Shown here in pieces: positions 42,361 through 50,745 of a stretch of 64,000 nt of DNA (positions are counted from its first letter, which is position 1; each line of letters starts with the position of its first letter). Below the pieces are notes generated by a model that searched no databases, had not been told where the DNA came from, and saw only the letters and a program-made list of their open reading frames with translations. This DNA is from JARDZU01 sp963730285 (GTDB lineage: Bacteria > Actinomycetota > Acidimicrobiia > Spongiisociales > ZC4RG35): positions 124,001 through 188,000 of the forward strand of contig CAVSQY010000007.1 in NCBI GenBank assembly GCA_963730285.1. Direction: 5' to 3'. Made by a program: the position numbers and the translations under genes.

Positions 42361-43356
42361 CTGGCCGCTCGAAAGAAACCCAACAAGGGTCGGGGGAGGC
42401 TCGTAGGCCGAAAGGTTCTCGGGTCTCTCCTGACTCTCGTCTTCGTCCTGATCTTCAACTTCTTTTTGTTTCGCGTCGTGCAGAAGGACCCGATTGGCTC
42501 GCTATTTCGCGGTCGGAATGTGCCACAGAGCACCCTTGATGCCTTGCGGGCCTCATTCGGTCTCGACAAGCCGATCGGCACCCAGTTTCTCTACTACTTG
42601 CGGGAAACGGCTCAGCTCAACTTCGGGATCTCCTATCAGAGCAGACAACCGGTTTGGCAGGAGATCCTCTCGCACATACCGGCAACGGTTGCGTTGGTTG
42701 GTGCCTCGGCGGTCTTGTCGGCCGTCATTGGGACTATCGGCGGCATCGTGGCCGCCTGGCGTCGCAACACGTGGAAGGACCAGACCATCACGGCCGGGAC
42801 GATGGTCTTCTACTCCATGCCCGACTTCTGGCTGGGGATGATCCTGCTCCTCTTGTTCGCAGTCGTTCTGCCCTGGTTCCCGGTCGGCGGGATCACTGAT
42901 GCAGGCTCCAACCAGACCGGGCTCGCCCTCTTGCTCGACCAGGCTCACCATATGTTCCTGCCTGCTCTCACACTGACGCTGGCATATCTGGGCGAGTACG
43001 TGCTGGTGACGAGAAGCTCGTTGCTCGATGTGATGGGAGAGGACTACCTGACGGTGGCTCGGGCCAAAGGTCTTCGCGATGCCCTGGTTCGCAATCGTCA
43101 CGCTGTGCCAAATGCCCTGCTCCCCGTAGTGACGCTCACTGCGATCAACTTCGGTTTCGTCCTGTCGGGGGCAATTGCCGTCGAGGCCGTGTTCTCCTGG
43201 CCCGGTCTCGGGAAAGCCACGGCCGACGCCATTCGTGGTCCCGACCTTCCCGTGCTCCAGGGTCTCTTTCTGTTGTTCAGCGCCGCCGTGATCTTCTTCA
43301 ACCTGTTGGCCGACCTGGCCTATGTCTGGCTCGATCCCAGGGTGGAGGACCTATGA
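42361..43356 (+). CDS. Oligopeptide-type ABC permease (DppB/OppB-like), probable CTG start
   Basis: From CTG 42361 the protein of about 331 residues begins with a basic segment (LAARKKPNKGRGRL) and the first membrane helix (VLGSLLTLVFVLIFNFFLF). It then has the DppB middle (ASFGLDKPIGTQFLYYLRE) and the EAA-type loop (DYLTVARAKGLRDALVRNRHAVPNAL). No ATG, GTG or TTG lies between the SBP stop and TTG 42466, and TTG 42466 would delete nearly all of helix 1. GGGAG about 10 bases upstream supports CTG. The frame is the same as the SBP, so readthrough of TAG 42352 is also possible. Confidence 0.85.
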   Translation: MAARKKPNKGRGRLVGRKVLGSLLTLVFVLIFNFFLFRVVQKDPIGSLFRGRNVPQSTLDALRASFGLDKPIGTQFLYYLRETAQLNFGISYQSRQPVWQEILSHIPATVALVGASAVLSAVIGTIGGIVAAWRRNTWKDQTITAGTMVFYSMPDFWLGMILLLLFAVVLPWFPVGGITDAGSNQTGLALLLDQAHHMFLPALTLTLAYLGEYVLVTRSSLLDVMGEDYLTVARAKGLRDALVRNRHAVPNALLPVVTLTAINFGFVLSGAIAVEAVFSWPGLGKATADAIRGPDLPVLQGLFLLFSAAVIFFNLLADLAYVWLDPRVEDL

Positions 43357-44246
43357 CAAGTCTCGCAATGCAGAGACGCCGTGCGACGGCCGGTCGGGTG
43401 TGGAGTCAGTTTCGACACTCGAAACAGGGAATGATTGGCCTGATCGTCCTGGGCATCTTCATCGTCGTGGCGATTGCCGCCCCATTGCTGGCCGATGTCC
43501 GGGAGCTCAACCCGGTTTTCGCACGGGCGAATGGAAACCCGCAGTGGGGCACACCGGCGATGTTTCCGCCTTTGGGAACCGATCACATTCGTCGATCGGT
43601 CTGGGCTCAGTTCGTCTGGGGTTCGCGGGTAAGCCTCTTCGTCGGCCTTGCCGCCTCGGTGCTCACGGTGCTGATCGGCTCGATTGTCGGCATCATCTCC
43701 GGCTTTGTGGGGGGTCGGCTCGACGCCTTCATGATGAGGATCACCGAGTGGTTCCTGGTGATCCCCTTCCTGCCGCTGGCGATCGTTCTCGCCTCGGTAC
43801 TGGGGAGATCGGTGTGGAACATCATCTTCGTCATCGGGATCACTTCCTGGCCGTGGACGGCGAGGCTGATTCGCTCCCAGGTTCTCACCGTGAAGCAACG
43901 TCTCTTCGTGGATAGGGCGCGTTCCTTGGGGGCAAGCGGGCCACACATCGTGGGACATCACATCCTTCCCAATGTGACTGGTCTCATCGTGGCCAACGCC
44001 ACGTTGGCCGTCCCCATCTCCATACTCACCGAGACCACGCTTTCTTTCCTCGGATTGGGCGACCCATCCTCTGCCTCATGGGGTAAGACACTCGAAGAAG
44101 CATTCGTGAACGGCGCGATCATTCGAAACGCGTGGTGGTACTTCCTGCCGGCGGGTATCGGGATCCTGGCCGTGGTGCTGGCATTCACACTCATCGGGAG
44201 GACCCTCGAGGAGATCGCGAATCCCAGGCTCAGCGGGGTCAAGTGA
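43353..44246 (+). CDS. Oligopeptide-type ABC permease (DppC/OppC-like)
   Basis: The 297-residue protein has a basic N-terminus, a first helix (MIGLIVLGIFIVVAIAAPLLA), the DppC signature region (PLGTDHIRRSVWAQFVWGSRVSLFVGLAAS) and the EAA-type loop (FVDRARSLGASGPHIVGHHILPN). It overlaps the first permease by 4 bases. It forms the membrane channel with the first permease. Confidence 0.93.
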   Translation: MTSLAMQRRRATAGRVWSQFRHSKQGMIGLIVLGIFIVVAIAAPLLADVRELNPVFARANGNPQWGTPAMFPPLGTDHIRRSVWAQFVWGSRVSLFVGLAASVLTVLIGSIVGIISGFVGGRLDAFMMRITEWFLVIPFLPLAIVLASVLGRSVWNIIFVIGITSWPWTARLIRSQVLTVKQRLFVDRARSLGASGPHIVGHHILPNVTGLIVANATLAVPISILTETTLSFLGLGDPSSASWGKTLEEAFVNGAIIRNAWWYFLPAGIGILAVVLAFTLIGRTLEEIANPRLSGVK

Positions 44247-45205
44247 CCGATCCACTGCTTTCCGTTCGCGACCTGAGCATCACCTACCAGACACACGGAG
44301 GGCCGATACCCGCGGTCAGAGGCGTCAGCTTTGACATCGAGAAGGGTGGGTCCTTGGGTCTGGCGGGCGAGTCGGGTTGCGGCAAGTCCACCATCGCCAA
44401 CTCGCTCCTTCGGCTGCTTCCAGATGGCACCGAAGTCAATGGCCACATCACAATCGACGGTGAAGATGTGCTGACGCTATCGCCTGGTGGCCTGCGAGCC
44501 GTGCGATGGACCAAGGGCGCCATCATCTTCCAGGGTGCTCTTCATGCTCTCAACCCGGTGCAGACCGTGGGCGACCAGATCGCCGAGCCGATGCTCATCC
44601 ACCAGACAGCCGATGGCAGAGCCCAGGCAGGTGAAAATGCAGGCTCCCTCCTGGAACGCGTAGGGCTCCCGGCATCGGCCGGCGAATCGTATCCGCACCA
44701 GTTGTCCGGTGGGCAGCGCCAACGGGTGCTCATAGCGATGGCACTCGCATGTGACCCGCTTCTGCTCATCGCCGATGAGCCGACGACGGCGCTAGACCTC
44801 ATGGTCCAGGCGCAAGTGCTTTCACTTCTGGACGATCTGAAGACCGAGCGGGATCTGACCTTGCTCTTCATAACCCACGACCTCTCCGTCCTCACCTACG
44901 CCTGCCGCAGGCTGGCAGTGATGTATGCCGGGCGGATCGTGGAAGAAGGCCCCAGTCGGGATGTTTTCGCCAATGCGTCCCATCCCTACACACGGGCCTT
45001 GGCCGCGGCTTTCCCCACCATTGGAGATGCCTCCTCTCGAATGGCGCCGTCCGGCCTGGGTGGTGACCCGCCGACGCCCGACGCACTGCCCCAAGGATGC
45101 CCATTTCACCCGCGATGCCCACTTGCCGTCGATGCCTGTCGGGACGCTGAGCCCGAGCTGAGGTCGGCCGGAGCCGACCGGAGGGCCGCATGCATAATGG
45201 TGTGA
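44243..45205 (+). CDS. Oligopeptide-type ABC transporter ATPase (DppD/OppD-like)
   Basis: The 320-residue ATPase has Walker A GESGCGKST, Q-loop, signature LSGGQRQR, Walker B LLIADEPT, H-loop LFITHDLS, and the C-terminal oligopeptide ATPase extension with the GCPFHPRCPLAVDAC Cys cluster. The GTG 44243 start overlaps the permease stop by 4 bases; the upstream in-frame codons to 44132 belong to the permease region. It powers the import complex with its partner ATPase. Confidence 0.95.
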   Translation: MTDPLLSVRDLSITYQTHGGPIPAVRGVSFDIEKGGSLGLAGESGCGKSTIANSLLRLLPDGTEVNGHITIDGEDVLTLSPGGLRAVRWTKGAIIFQGALHALNPVQTVGDQIAEPMLIHQTADGRAQAGENAGSLLERVGLPASAGESYPHQLSGGQRQRVLIAMALACDPLLLIADEPTTALDLMVQAQVLSLLDDLKTERDLTLLFITHDLSVLTYACRRLAVMYAGRIVEEGPSRDVFANASHPYTRALAAAFPTIGDASSRMAPSGLGGDPPTPDALPQGCPFHPRCPLAVDACRDAEPELRSAGADRRAACIMV

Positions 45206-46167
45206 CCCCTTTGGTCGAAGTTCGGGACCTCTGTGTCTACTTCGGCGACTCGCGCGCGGTGGATGGGGCCTCGCTTCAAGTGGCTCCAGGGGAGGTACTG
45301 GCTCTCGTAGGCGAGTCGGGCTCCGGAAAGACAACATTGATCCGTGCCATCCAGGGTCTTCAGCGGCCTACTTCCGGCACCATCACCGTTGAGGGGCGCC
45401 CACTCGGTGTCAAGGACAACCGCCCGGTCCAGACCATCTTTCAGGACCCTGCGGTTCAGATGGTGTTCCAGGACCCAACCGGTGCTCTCAACCCCAGGCA
45501 GACCATCTATGAGATCGTGGCCGAAGGTCTGAGAATCCATCGAAAGTCGGTGGATGAAAACCAACATGTGCTCGACGCACTGTCGAGAGCCGGTCTCCGG
45601 CCCCCTGAGCGGTTTCTCTCGATGTATCCCCATGAGATCTCGGGTGGGCAGCGCCAGCGGGTGGTGATCGCCGGTGCCATGGTGTTGCAACCCAGGCTGC
45701 TCCTCGCCGACGAGCCGGTTGCATCCCTGGATGCCTCGATCAGGGGTGAGATCTTGGCCCTGATGCGCAAGCTGGTAGTCGAAGCGGGTCTTGCCATCCT
45801 TGTGGTCACCCACGATTTGGGATTGGCGTGGAACATCGCCGACCGGGTGGCGGTGATGTATCTGGGCCGGATCGTCGAGACCGGCACCACCGAGGACATC
45901 CTGGAGAGCCCCAGACACCCATATACCCGGGCCTTGTTGTCGGTGGTTCCGGAGACTCGGCGAATGGAACAACAAATCCTCATCGGCGAGATCCCCGATT
46001 CGAGACGCATCCCCAGCGGTTGTCGGTTTCACCCCCGGTGTCCACTGCTTCAGTCCGGGACGCTCTCCGCGGAGGTCGCCGCCCGATGCGCTAACGACGA
46101 TCCCGGCCCGGTCCTGGCCGGTGCCGACCGCGCCGCGGCCTGCTGGGCGGTCGATCAGACCATGTAG
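45190..46167 (+). CDS. Oligopeptide-type ABC transporter ATPase (DppF/OppF-like)
   Basis: The 325-residue ATPase has Walker A GESGSGKTT, signature ISGGQRQR, Walker B LLADEPVASLDAS, H-loop VVTHDLGLA, and the C-terminal RFHPRCPLLQSG Cys motif. ATG 45190 with GGAGGG upstream overlaps the first ATPase by 16 bases; GTG 45202 is the alternative. It completes the five-gene transporter operon and is convergent with the sarcosine-oxidase-like gene, with stops overlapping by 13 bases. Confidence 0.95.
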   Translation: MHNGVTPLVEVRDLCVYFGDSRAVDGASLQVAPGEVLALVGESGSGKTTLIRAIQGLQRPTSGTITVEGRPLGVKDNRPVQTIFQDPAVQMVFQDPTGALNPRQTIYEIVAEGLRIHRKSVDENQHVLDALSRAGLRPPERFLSMYPHEISGGQRQRVVIAGAMVLQPRLLLADEPVASLDASIRGEILALMRKLVVEAGLAILVVTHDLGLAWNIADRVAVMYLGRIVETGTTEDILESPRHPYTRALLSVVPETRRMEQQILIGEIPDSRRIPSGCRFHPRCPLLQSGTLSAEVAARCANDDPGPVLAGADRAAACWAVDQTM

Positions 46168-47318
46168 CTCCGTGTTGGGTCGCTCTCCTCCAGAATCGGT
46201 CGCATCGGGTCGAATGGGGAGATGTCGACGGCCGTAGCCCCGTCGATCGCCAGATCGGCGAGCGTCTTGCCCAACACCGAAGCGAACTTGAATGCATGAC
46301 CCGATCCCACGGCCATATAGACATGTTCGGTGCCCGGGACGCGACCGAGAATGAAATCTCGGTCCGGGGCCAGGGTGTAGAGGCATGTCTTTGCCAGGTA
46401 GACGCCGCCGACGGCCGAGGGGAGATGTGTTGCGCCGAACTCGAGAACCGCCTCGGTGACGTCGTCTCTGGGCTCCATCGCCCTTGTCTCCGGGTCGGTG
46501 ACGACCCGGCATCGATCCCACGCCACCTTGACTGCCGGCTCGCCGAATATGGGAAACCCGTAGAACGACGGCACGTCCATCCAGATCCAGATGGGGAATC
46601 GGGCAGGGTGGAAGGCTAGAGGATCGATGGCATTGAGATAGACCACCTGCTCGAGAGTGACTTCCAGCGGCAGGTGAAGCCCGAAGTTGGCCAACATCGA
46701 ATTGGTCCAGGCGCCCGCCGCTATCACCAGCGAGCCGAGCCGATAGGCCCGGCCACCGGCGACGACCTCGACTTCGCCGTCGGTCTCGCGGATCGAGCTC
46801 ACACCGGCATCTTCCAAGATTGTCGCACCGTGCTCGCGGGCCAGACGTCGGTGGGTCTTGTTCGCCCTCGAGGCCATGACTAGCCCCGACTGTTCCTGGA
46901 AGAGTGCGCTGACGTCGTCATCGAGGCGCCACTGTGGCCAGCGCCTCATCACCTCACTCGCCTCCAGCTCCTCGAAGGGGACCCCGGTCGCGGTCATGGA
47001 GCTGCGATATGCGTCGAGCCCGATGGCTGCGTCGGGCGGGGCGAGGTCGAGGCCACCTGTTCGAAGGATCAGTGGCTCACCCCAATCGACTTCGACCTGC
47101 TCCCATGCGGCGTAGGCGGCCTTGGCCAGTTCGACGTAGGCCGGGGTGTGATACGACAGGCGGATGATCCGGCTGTGGTCTTCCGACCCTCCCCGAGCAT
47201 GCCCGACGGCGAACTGCTCGATGCCCAGCACCGAGGCACCGAGTCTTCGCGACGCCCAAAACGTTGCCGCACTCCCGATCCCGCCCAGGCCCAGGACCCC
47301 GATCTCGTGATCTCTCAC
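46155..47318 (-). CDS. Sarcosine oxidase / N-methyl amino acid oxidase-like FAD protein
   Basis: The 387-residue protein has the DAO/MSOX layout: IGVLGLGGIGSAATFWASRRLGASVLGIEQF, then GGSEDHSRIIRLSYH (the family HSRIIR block), FEELEASEVMRRWP, and the C-terminal KTCLYTLAPDRDFILGRVPGTEHVYMAVGSGHAFKFA with the flavin-attachment-type Cys in CLYT, as in monomeric sarcosine oxidase. It would oxidise an N-methyl group to formaldehyde and hydrogen peroxide, or to methylene-folate with a GcvT-like partner. The GTG start overlaps the Rieske gene stop by 4 bases; upstream codons to 47459 belong to that gene's shadow. Confidence 0.9.
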   Translation of the reverse strand: MRDHEIGVLGLGGIGSAATFWASRRLGASVLGIEQFAVGHARGGSEDHSRIIRLSYHTPAYVELAKAAYAAWEQVEVDWGEPLILRTGGLDLAPPDAAIGLDAYRSSMTATGVPFEELEASEVMRRWPQWRLDDDVSALFQEQSGLVMASRANKTHRRLAREHGATILEDAGVSSIRETDGEVEVVAGGRAYRLGSLVIAAGAWTNSMLANFGLHLPLEVTLEQVVYLNAIDPLAFHPARFPIWIWMDVPSFYGFPIFGEPAVKVAWDRCRVVTDPETRAMEPRDDVTEAVLEFGATHLPSAVGGVYLAKTCLYTLAPDRDFILGRVPGTEHVYMAVGSGHAFKFASVLGKTLADLAIDGATAVDISPFDPMRPILEESDPTRSYMV

Positions 47319-48415
47319 AGCAAATCGTCGAGATAGCGCCGGATGTCCATGGAGTAGTCCTCCATCGGGGCGTAGAAACCGGTGGTGAATCGTCGGGAAT
47401 GCATGCCCTTCTGGACGCCCTCGCACACCACCCAGTCCTGTTTGTTGACCATGTCCCAAAAGTCGACGGCGTCACTCGAGTCGAATCCGGCTTTGGCTAT
47501 CTCATCGACGTGAAACAGGAAGTCACAGACCACTGTGGTCGTATCCGGGCCGTCTGGCCACAACGTGAAGGCGGCAACGTGGTCGGCGGACAGGCTCAAC
47601 ATCAGATTCGGGTAGATCAGCTGTCCCTTGTGCCGCTGCTTCTCCTCGTCGGAAAGACCCGGAAAGGGCTCGCGGTCGCTGGTGCCCGAGGCCGTGAACG
47701 TCCAAGCTCCCGCTCGGTGGGGGATCCCATCCTCCCAGTCCAGGTTGGCGCCACCACCCAACCTGAAGGCCGGGACCAGCTCCACCAACTCGGGGTGTAC
47801 CGGCCCGCAGTGGTAACACTCGTTGTAGTTCTCCACGATCGACTTCCAATTGGCGGCGACCGGGTACACGATGCGTCGAGCGGTTCGCAGGTCGTCGAGC
47901 GGGTAGTTGGCCAGGTAGCTCTTGGTCTCTTGAAATTGGCCGGCCAGGGGAGAGGCATTGTCCGGTTCCAGGTGTATCCAGATAAACCCGCCCCAGGTCT
48001 CCACACCGACCGGGTGCAGCGGCAGTTCTTCTTTGAGGAGCCCGTCGCCTTCGTCGAGAAAAGGTGCGACGCGGAGGCGTCCGTCGAATGAGTAGGTCCA
48101 GGCGTGATAGGGGCATTGGATGGAGCCAACGAATCGGCCACTTGGCCCAATGTCTGTTTGTGACGGCTTGCCGGTTGCCCGGGTCAGCCGTGACCCTCGA
48201 TGCCGACAGAGATTGAAATAGGCGGCGAGAGACCCGTCCCGGTTGCGGGTGACGATGATCGACTCTCCAACCACGTCGCAAACGAGGTGATCGCCTGGCT
48301 CCGGGACTTCTTCATTCCTCCCCACGCAGAACCACTGCCGATTGAAGATCCCGTCAACCTCGCGAGCGAACCATGCCGGGTCGACGTATGTGTCGCGATG
48401 GAGCGTCGATTCCAC
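47315..48415 (-). CDS. Rieske non-heme iron oxygenase, betaine/choline demethylase-like
   Basis: The 366-residue oxygenase alpha-subunit has a Rieske centre (CRHRGS and CPYHAW: Cys-X-His and Cys-X2-His) in the N-terminal third and the mononuclear iron site ENYNECYHCGPVHPEL in the C-terminal domain, with the third-ligand region SSDAVDFWDMV. The layout resembles glycine betaine monooxygenase (GbcA) and related N-demethylases. It overlaps the sarcosine-oxidase-like gene by 4 bases and follows the hydrolase by 23 bases. No ferredoxin reductase is nearby to supply electrons. Confidence 0.92.
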   Translation of the reverse strand: MESTLHRDTYVDPAWFAREVDGIFNRQWFCVGRNEEVPEPGDHLVCDVVGESIIVTRNRDGSLAAYFNLCRHRGSRLTRATGKPSQTDIGPSGRFVGSIQCPYHAWTYSFDGRLRVAPFLDEGDGLLKEELPLHPVGVETWGGFIWIHLEPDNASPLAGQFQETKSYLANYPLDDLRTARRIVYPVAANWKSIVENYNECYHCGPVHPELVELVPAFRLGGGANLDWEDGIPHRAGAWTFTASGTSDREPFPGLSDEEKQRHKGQLIYPNLMLSLSADHVAAFTLWPDGPDTTTVVCDFLFHVDEIAKAGFDSSDAVDFWDMVNKQDWVVCEGVQKGMHSRRFTTGFYAPMEDYSMDIRRYLDDLL

Positions 48416-48438
48416 CGGTGAAGATTAGCGATACCGAA

Positions 48439-50406
48439 TCAGGCCAGCTCGCGGCCTATCTGGGCGTCCCAGTGATTTTCGAAGACCTCCACCCCATTGA
48501 GGGTGGCTGTCAGGTCGATCGAAAGGTACAGATCGTGAGCGTCGGCGGTCAGTTCGAAACGCCCAACGGCGGCGGCCATCCAACCCGGGCGGCTCAGGCT
48601 GGTCGTGGCCTCCGACCACGCTCTCGTGGACGCCGGGTCGGTGTCGCCTACCGATATCGACCAAGTCTGTGAGGAGTCAAGTGTCAGGTCGGCACGTTCC
48701 GGGAGATGCTCGGTATCGACAACGGACCTCGTGTAGGTGGTCACCCCACGTTGGTGGGTCAATTCGCTGTGGCGCTCGCCGCGGATCGTCGTGGCGGGTG
48801 GGGTTGGAGGAGCCGGTGCCTCCCGCAGCGAGAGGATCGTCGAGGGAAGACGCGTCGGCACCGTTGGCAAGGTCAACGTGGATCGGGTGGGGTCAACGGA
48901 TAGGGTGAATGCTTCCCCGGGGGGCCACACCACGGGAAAATCGGCTCCCGAGATGGCCAGTCGGATGGACCACCCCTTGGGGATCACGGCCGAAGTGGCC
49001 ATGAGCGGGAAGGTCAGATCGGAAGGCTGGCCCGCCTCGATGCTGCGTGCACCGGAAAGATCGTCGGTCACCGCGAGGTTGTGGCTTCCGCGGCTGATCA
49101 GGTGAGCATCGCCGGTTGGATCGACTGCCAGAAGGCGAGCCGCTATCAGACCCACCCGCTGATTCGAGGTCACGCTGACCTCGAGGATCGGGGTGCCGAG
49201 GATCTCCGCCGCACTGCCCAGTGGCGGTGATTCGAAGATCATCGAGACGGCATCGTCGGCGTCCGAGCTCGAGCTTCCGATGCCTGCCAGGTCCCAAGCA
49301 GGTGCGTGCCGGCCCACCCACTGCGGCCCTGACCACGTGAGGCTGTCGTGGCCGAGATGTTCCAGGCCCAGGGCCAAGGTCCCAGCGTCGGCCGGTGGCC
49401 AGGAGGCCTCTCCCCTCCAATGTCCCACGACGCGGTCGCCGTCGTACGGGGGTTGTTCCCGGACGAAGATCGAGGCGAGCGGCATGTCCATGACCCCGTT
49501 GTCGTCACCGCGAAGGTGATGGCCGAACCACCGGCTGAGGAGTCGGAAGTGGTCCAGCGTTGGGGCGGGCACCCCGGTGGCGGGTCGATAGTGGCCCCAT
49601 GGGCCTATGACCACCCGTCTCTCACAGTCGAGGTGCTCGGCGAGGGCGAGCATGCCGTCCACATAGCCATCCAACCATCCGCCGATGAGGAGCGTGGGGC
49701 ACTCGATGGCCCCATAGTCCGCACACGGTGACCCGTGGAGCCAGTAGGCATCCCGGACCTGATGGCGAAGCCACGTGGCAGGCCATTGGGGCGTGTCTTC
49801 GAGTCGTCTCATCCACTCCTCGAACCAGCCTTCGCCAAAGATCTCCGGATCCGGCGGCAGCGCATTGCACACCACCATCGACGGAGGCCAGTCCACCTGC
49901 TCCTGCGCGTGGAGCGAGCCCCCGGTGTAGTGGACGTCACAGGCGTATCGGTCATGGGTGGCATGTACAGGCGCGATCGCTTTCAGTTGAGGTGGTTGCA
50001 GCATTGCGGTCTGCAGGGCGCTGAAACCACCCCACGACACTCCCCACATCCCGATCTTCCCGGTGGACCAAGGTTGAGACTCCACCCAGCGAAAGACCTC
50101 GAGGGTGTCCAGTTGCTCCTGCATCGCGTATTCGTCGGTTATGACTCCCTGAGAGGCACCGGTGCCGCGGATGTCGATGCGAACCCCGGCGAACCCCTCC
50201 TGAGCGAGATAGGCATATGTGCGCCAATCGGTGGAGTGAAAGGCATCGTCCTTGCGATAGGGGACGGACTCGACCACTGTCGGAAACGGGCCATCTCCCT
50301 GGGCATCAGGGAGATAGAGGGTCAATCCGAGCCGCGTACCATCCTGCATCGAAACGAATATCCGACGGTCGATACGGACTGGATATACGGGATCGGCCTG
50401 GGCCAC
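48439..50406 (-). CDS. CocE/NonD-family (X-Pro dipeptidyl peptidase-like) hydrolase
   Basis: The 655-residue protein has the S15-type alpha/beta-hydrolase fold: SMQDGTRLGLTLYLPD, VVESVPYRKDD, a nucleophile in GMWGVSWGGFSAL, Asp near IGGWLDGYVDGM, His in IGPWGHYRP, and the C-terminal jelly-roll domain. Members hydrolyse esters, peptides or amides such as cocaine or X-Pro substrates. There is no signal peptide, so it is cytoplasmic, perhaps cutting imported compounds before the Rieske demethylase. GTG 50406 starts the operon; the region upstream contains an amine-oxidase relic and no TetR palindrome. Confidence 0.9.
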   Translation of the reverse strand: MAQADPVYPVRIDRRIFVSMQDGTRLGLTLYLPDAQGDGPFPTVVESVPYRKDDAFHSTDWRTYAYLAQEGFAGVRIDIRGTGASQGVITDEYAMQEQLDTLEVFRWVESQPWSTGKIGMWGVSWGGFSALQTAMLQPPQLKAIAPVHATHDRYACDVHYTGGSLHAQEQVDWPPSMVVCNALPPDPEIFGEGWFEEWMRRLEDTPQWPATWLRHQVRDAYWLHGSPCADYGAIECPTLLIGGWLDGYVDGMLALAEHLDCERRVVIGPWGHYRPATGVPAPTLDHFRLLSRWFGHHLRGDDNGVMDMPLASIFVREQPPYDGDRVVGHWRGEASWPPADAGTLALGLEHLGHDSLTWSGPQWVGRHAPAWDLAGIGSSSSDADDAVSMIFESPPLGSAAEILGTPILEVSVTSNQRVGLIAARLLAVDPTGDAHLISRGSHNLAVTDDLSGARSIEAGQPSDLTFPLMATSAVIPKGWSIRLAISGADFPVVWPPGEAFTLSVDPTRSTLTLPTVPTRLPSTILSLREAPAPPTPPATTIRGERHSELTHQRGVTTYTRSVVDTEHLPERADLTLDSSQTWSISVGDTDPASTRAWSEATTSLSRPGWMAAAVGRFELTADAHDLYLSIDLTATLNGVEVFENHWDAQIGRELA

Positions 50407-50479
50407 GTCGCGAATTTAGCCAAGGACGGGCACCCGACACCGGTGGGGCGGCCAATGGCCCGTCTACCGTGCACCGATG

Positions 50480-50624
50480 ATGTCGAACCCCAGCGACGTC
50501 GTTGTTGTTGGTGCCGGGCTGGCCGGTGGCGTTCGATGGCCTGCCCATAGTGATGGACTGGAGTCGCAAGGAGTTCACCGGAGGCTGCGATTCGGCAGTT
50601 GGACCGGCCTGCGGAGACGACTGA
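50480..50624 (+). pseudogene. Collapsed FAD amine oxidase relic
   Basis: ATG 50480 opens with MSNPSDVVVVGAGLAG, the dinucleotide-binding start of a flavin amine oxidase. It then runs straight into a second frame that reads VMDWSRKEFTGGCDSAVGP, resembling the C-terminal region of the same family, ending at TGA 50622-50624. The roughly 350 residues between are missing. It lies in the 339-base gap upstream of the CocE operon. The rest of that gap shows nothing recognisable. Family-level identity is moderate. Confidence 0.5.
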
Positions 50625-50745
50625 GGGCTGTGTCGAAGCCCTTCCGAGCCTTGATCAGGCGGGTGAGCACGTGAACGGGTCAGGCACACCATGAATGGGG
50701 CGAGAGGGATCACTGCCGAGCGTGGCCGTCGGTTGTCACTCTCCG

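Noticed and set aside
45106..46521. A 471-codon reverse-strand open frame
   Set aside because: It is antisense to the second transporter ATPase and the end of the oxidase gene, with no domain content, so it is a shadow frame.
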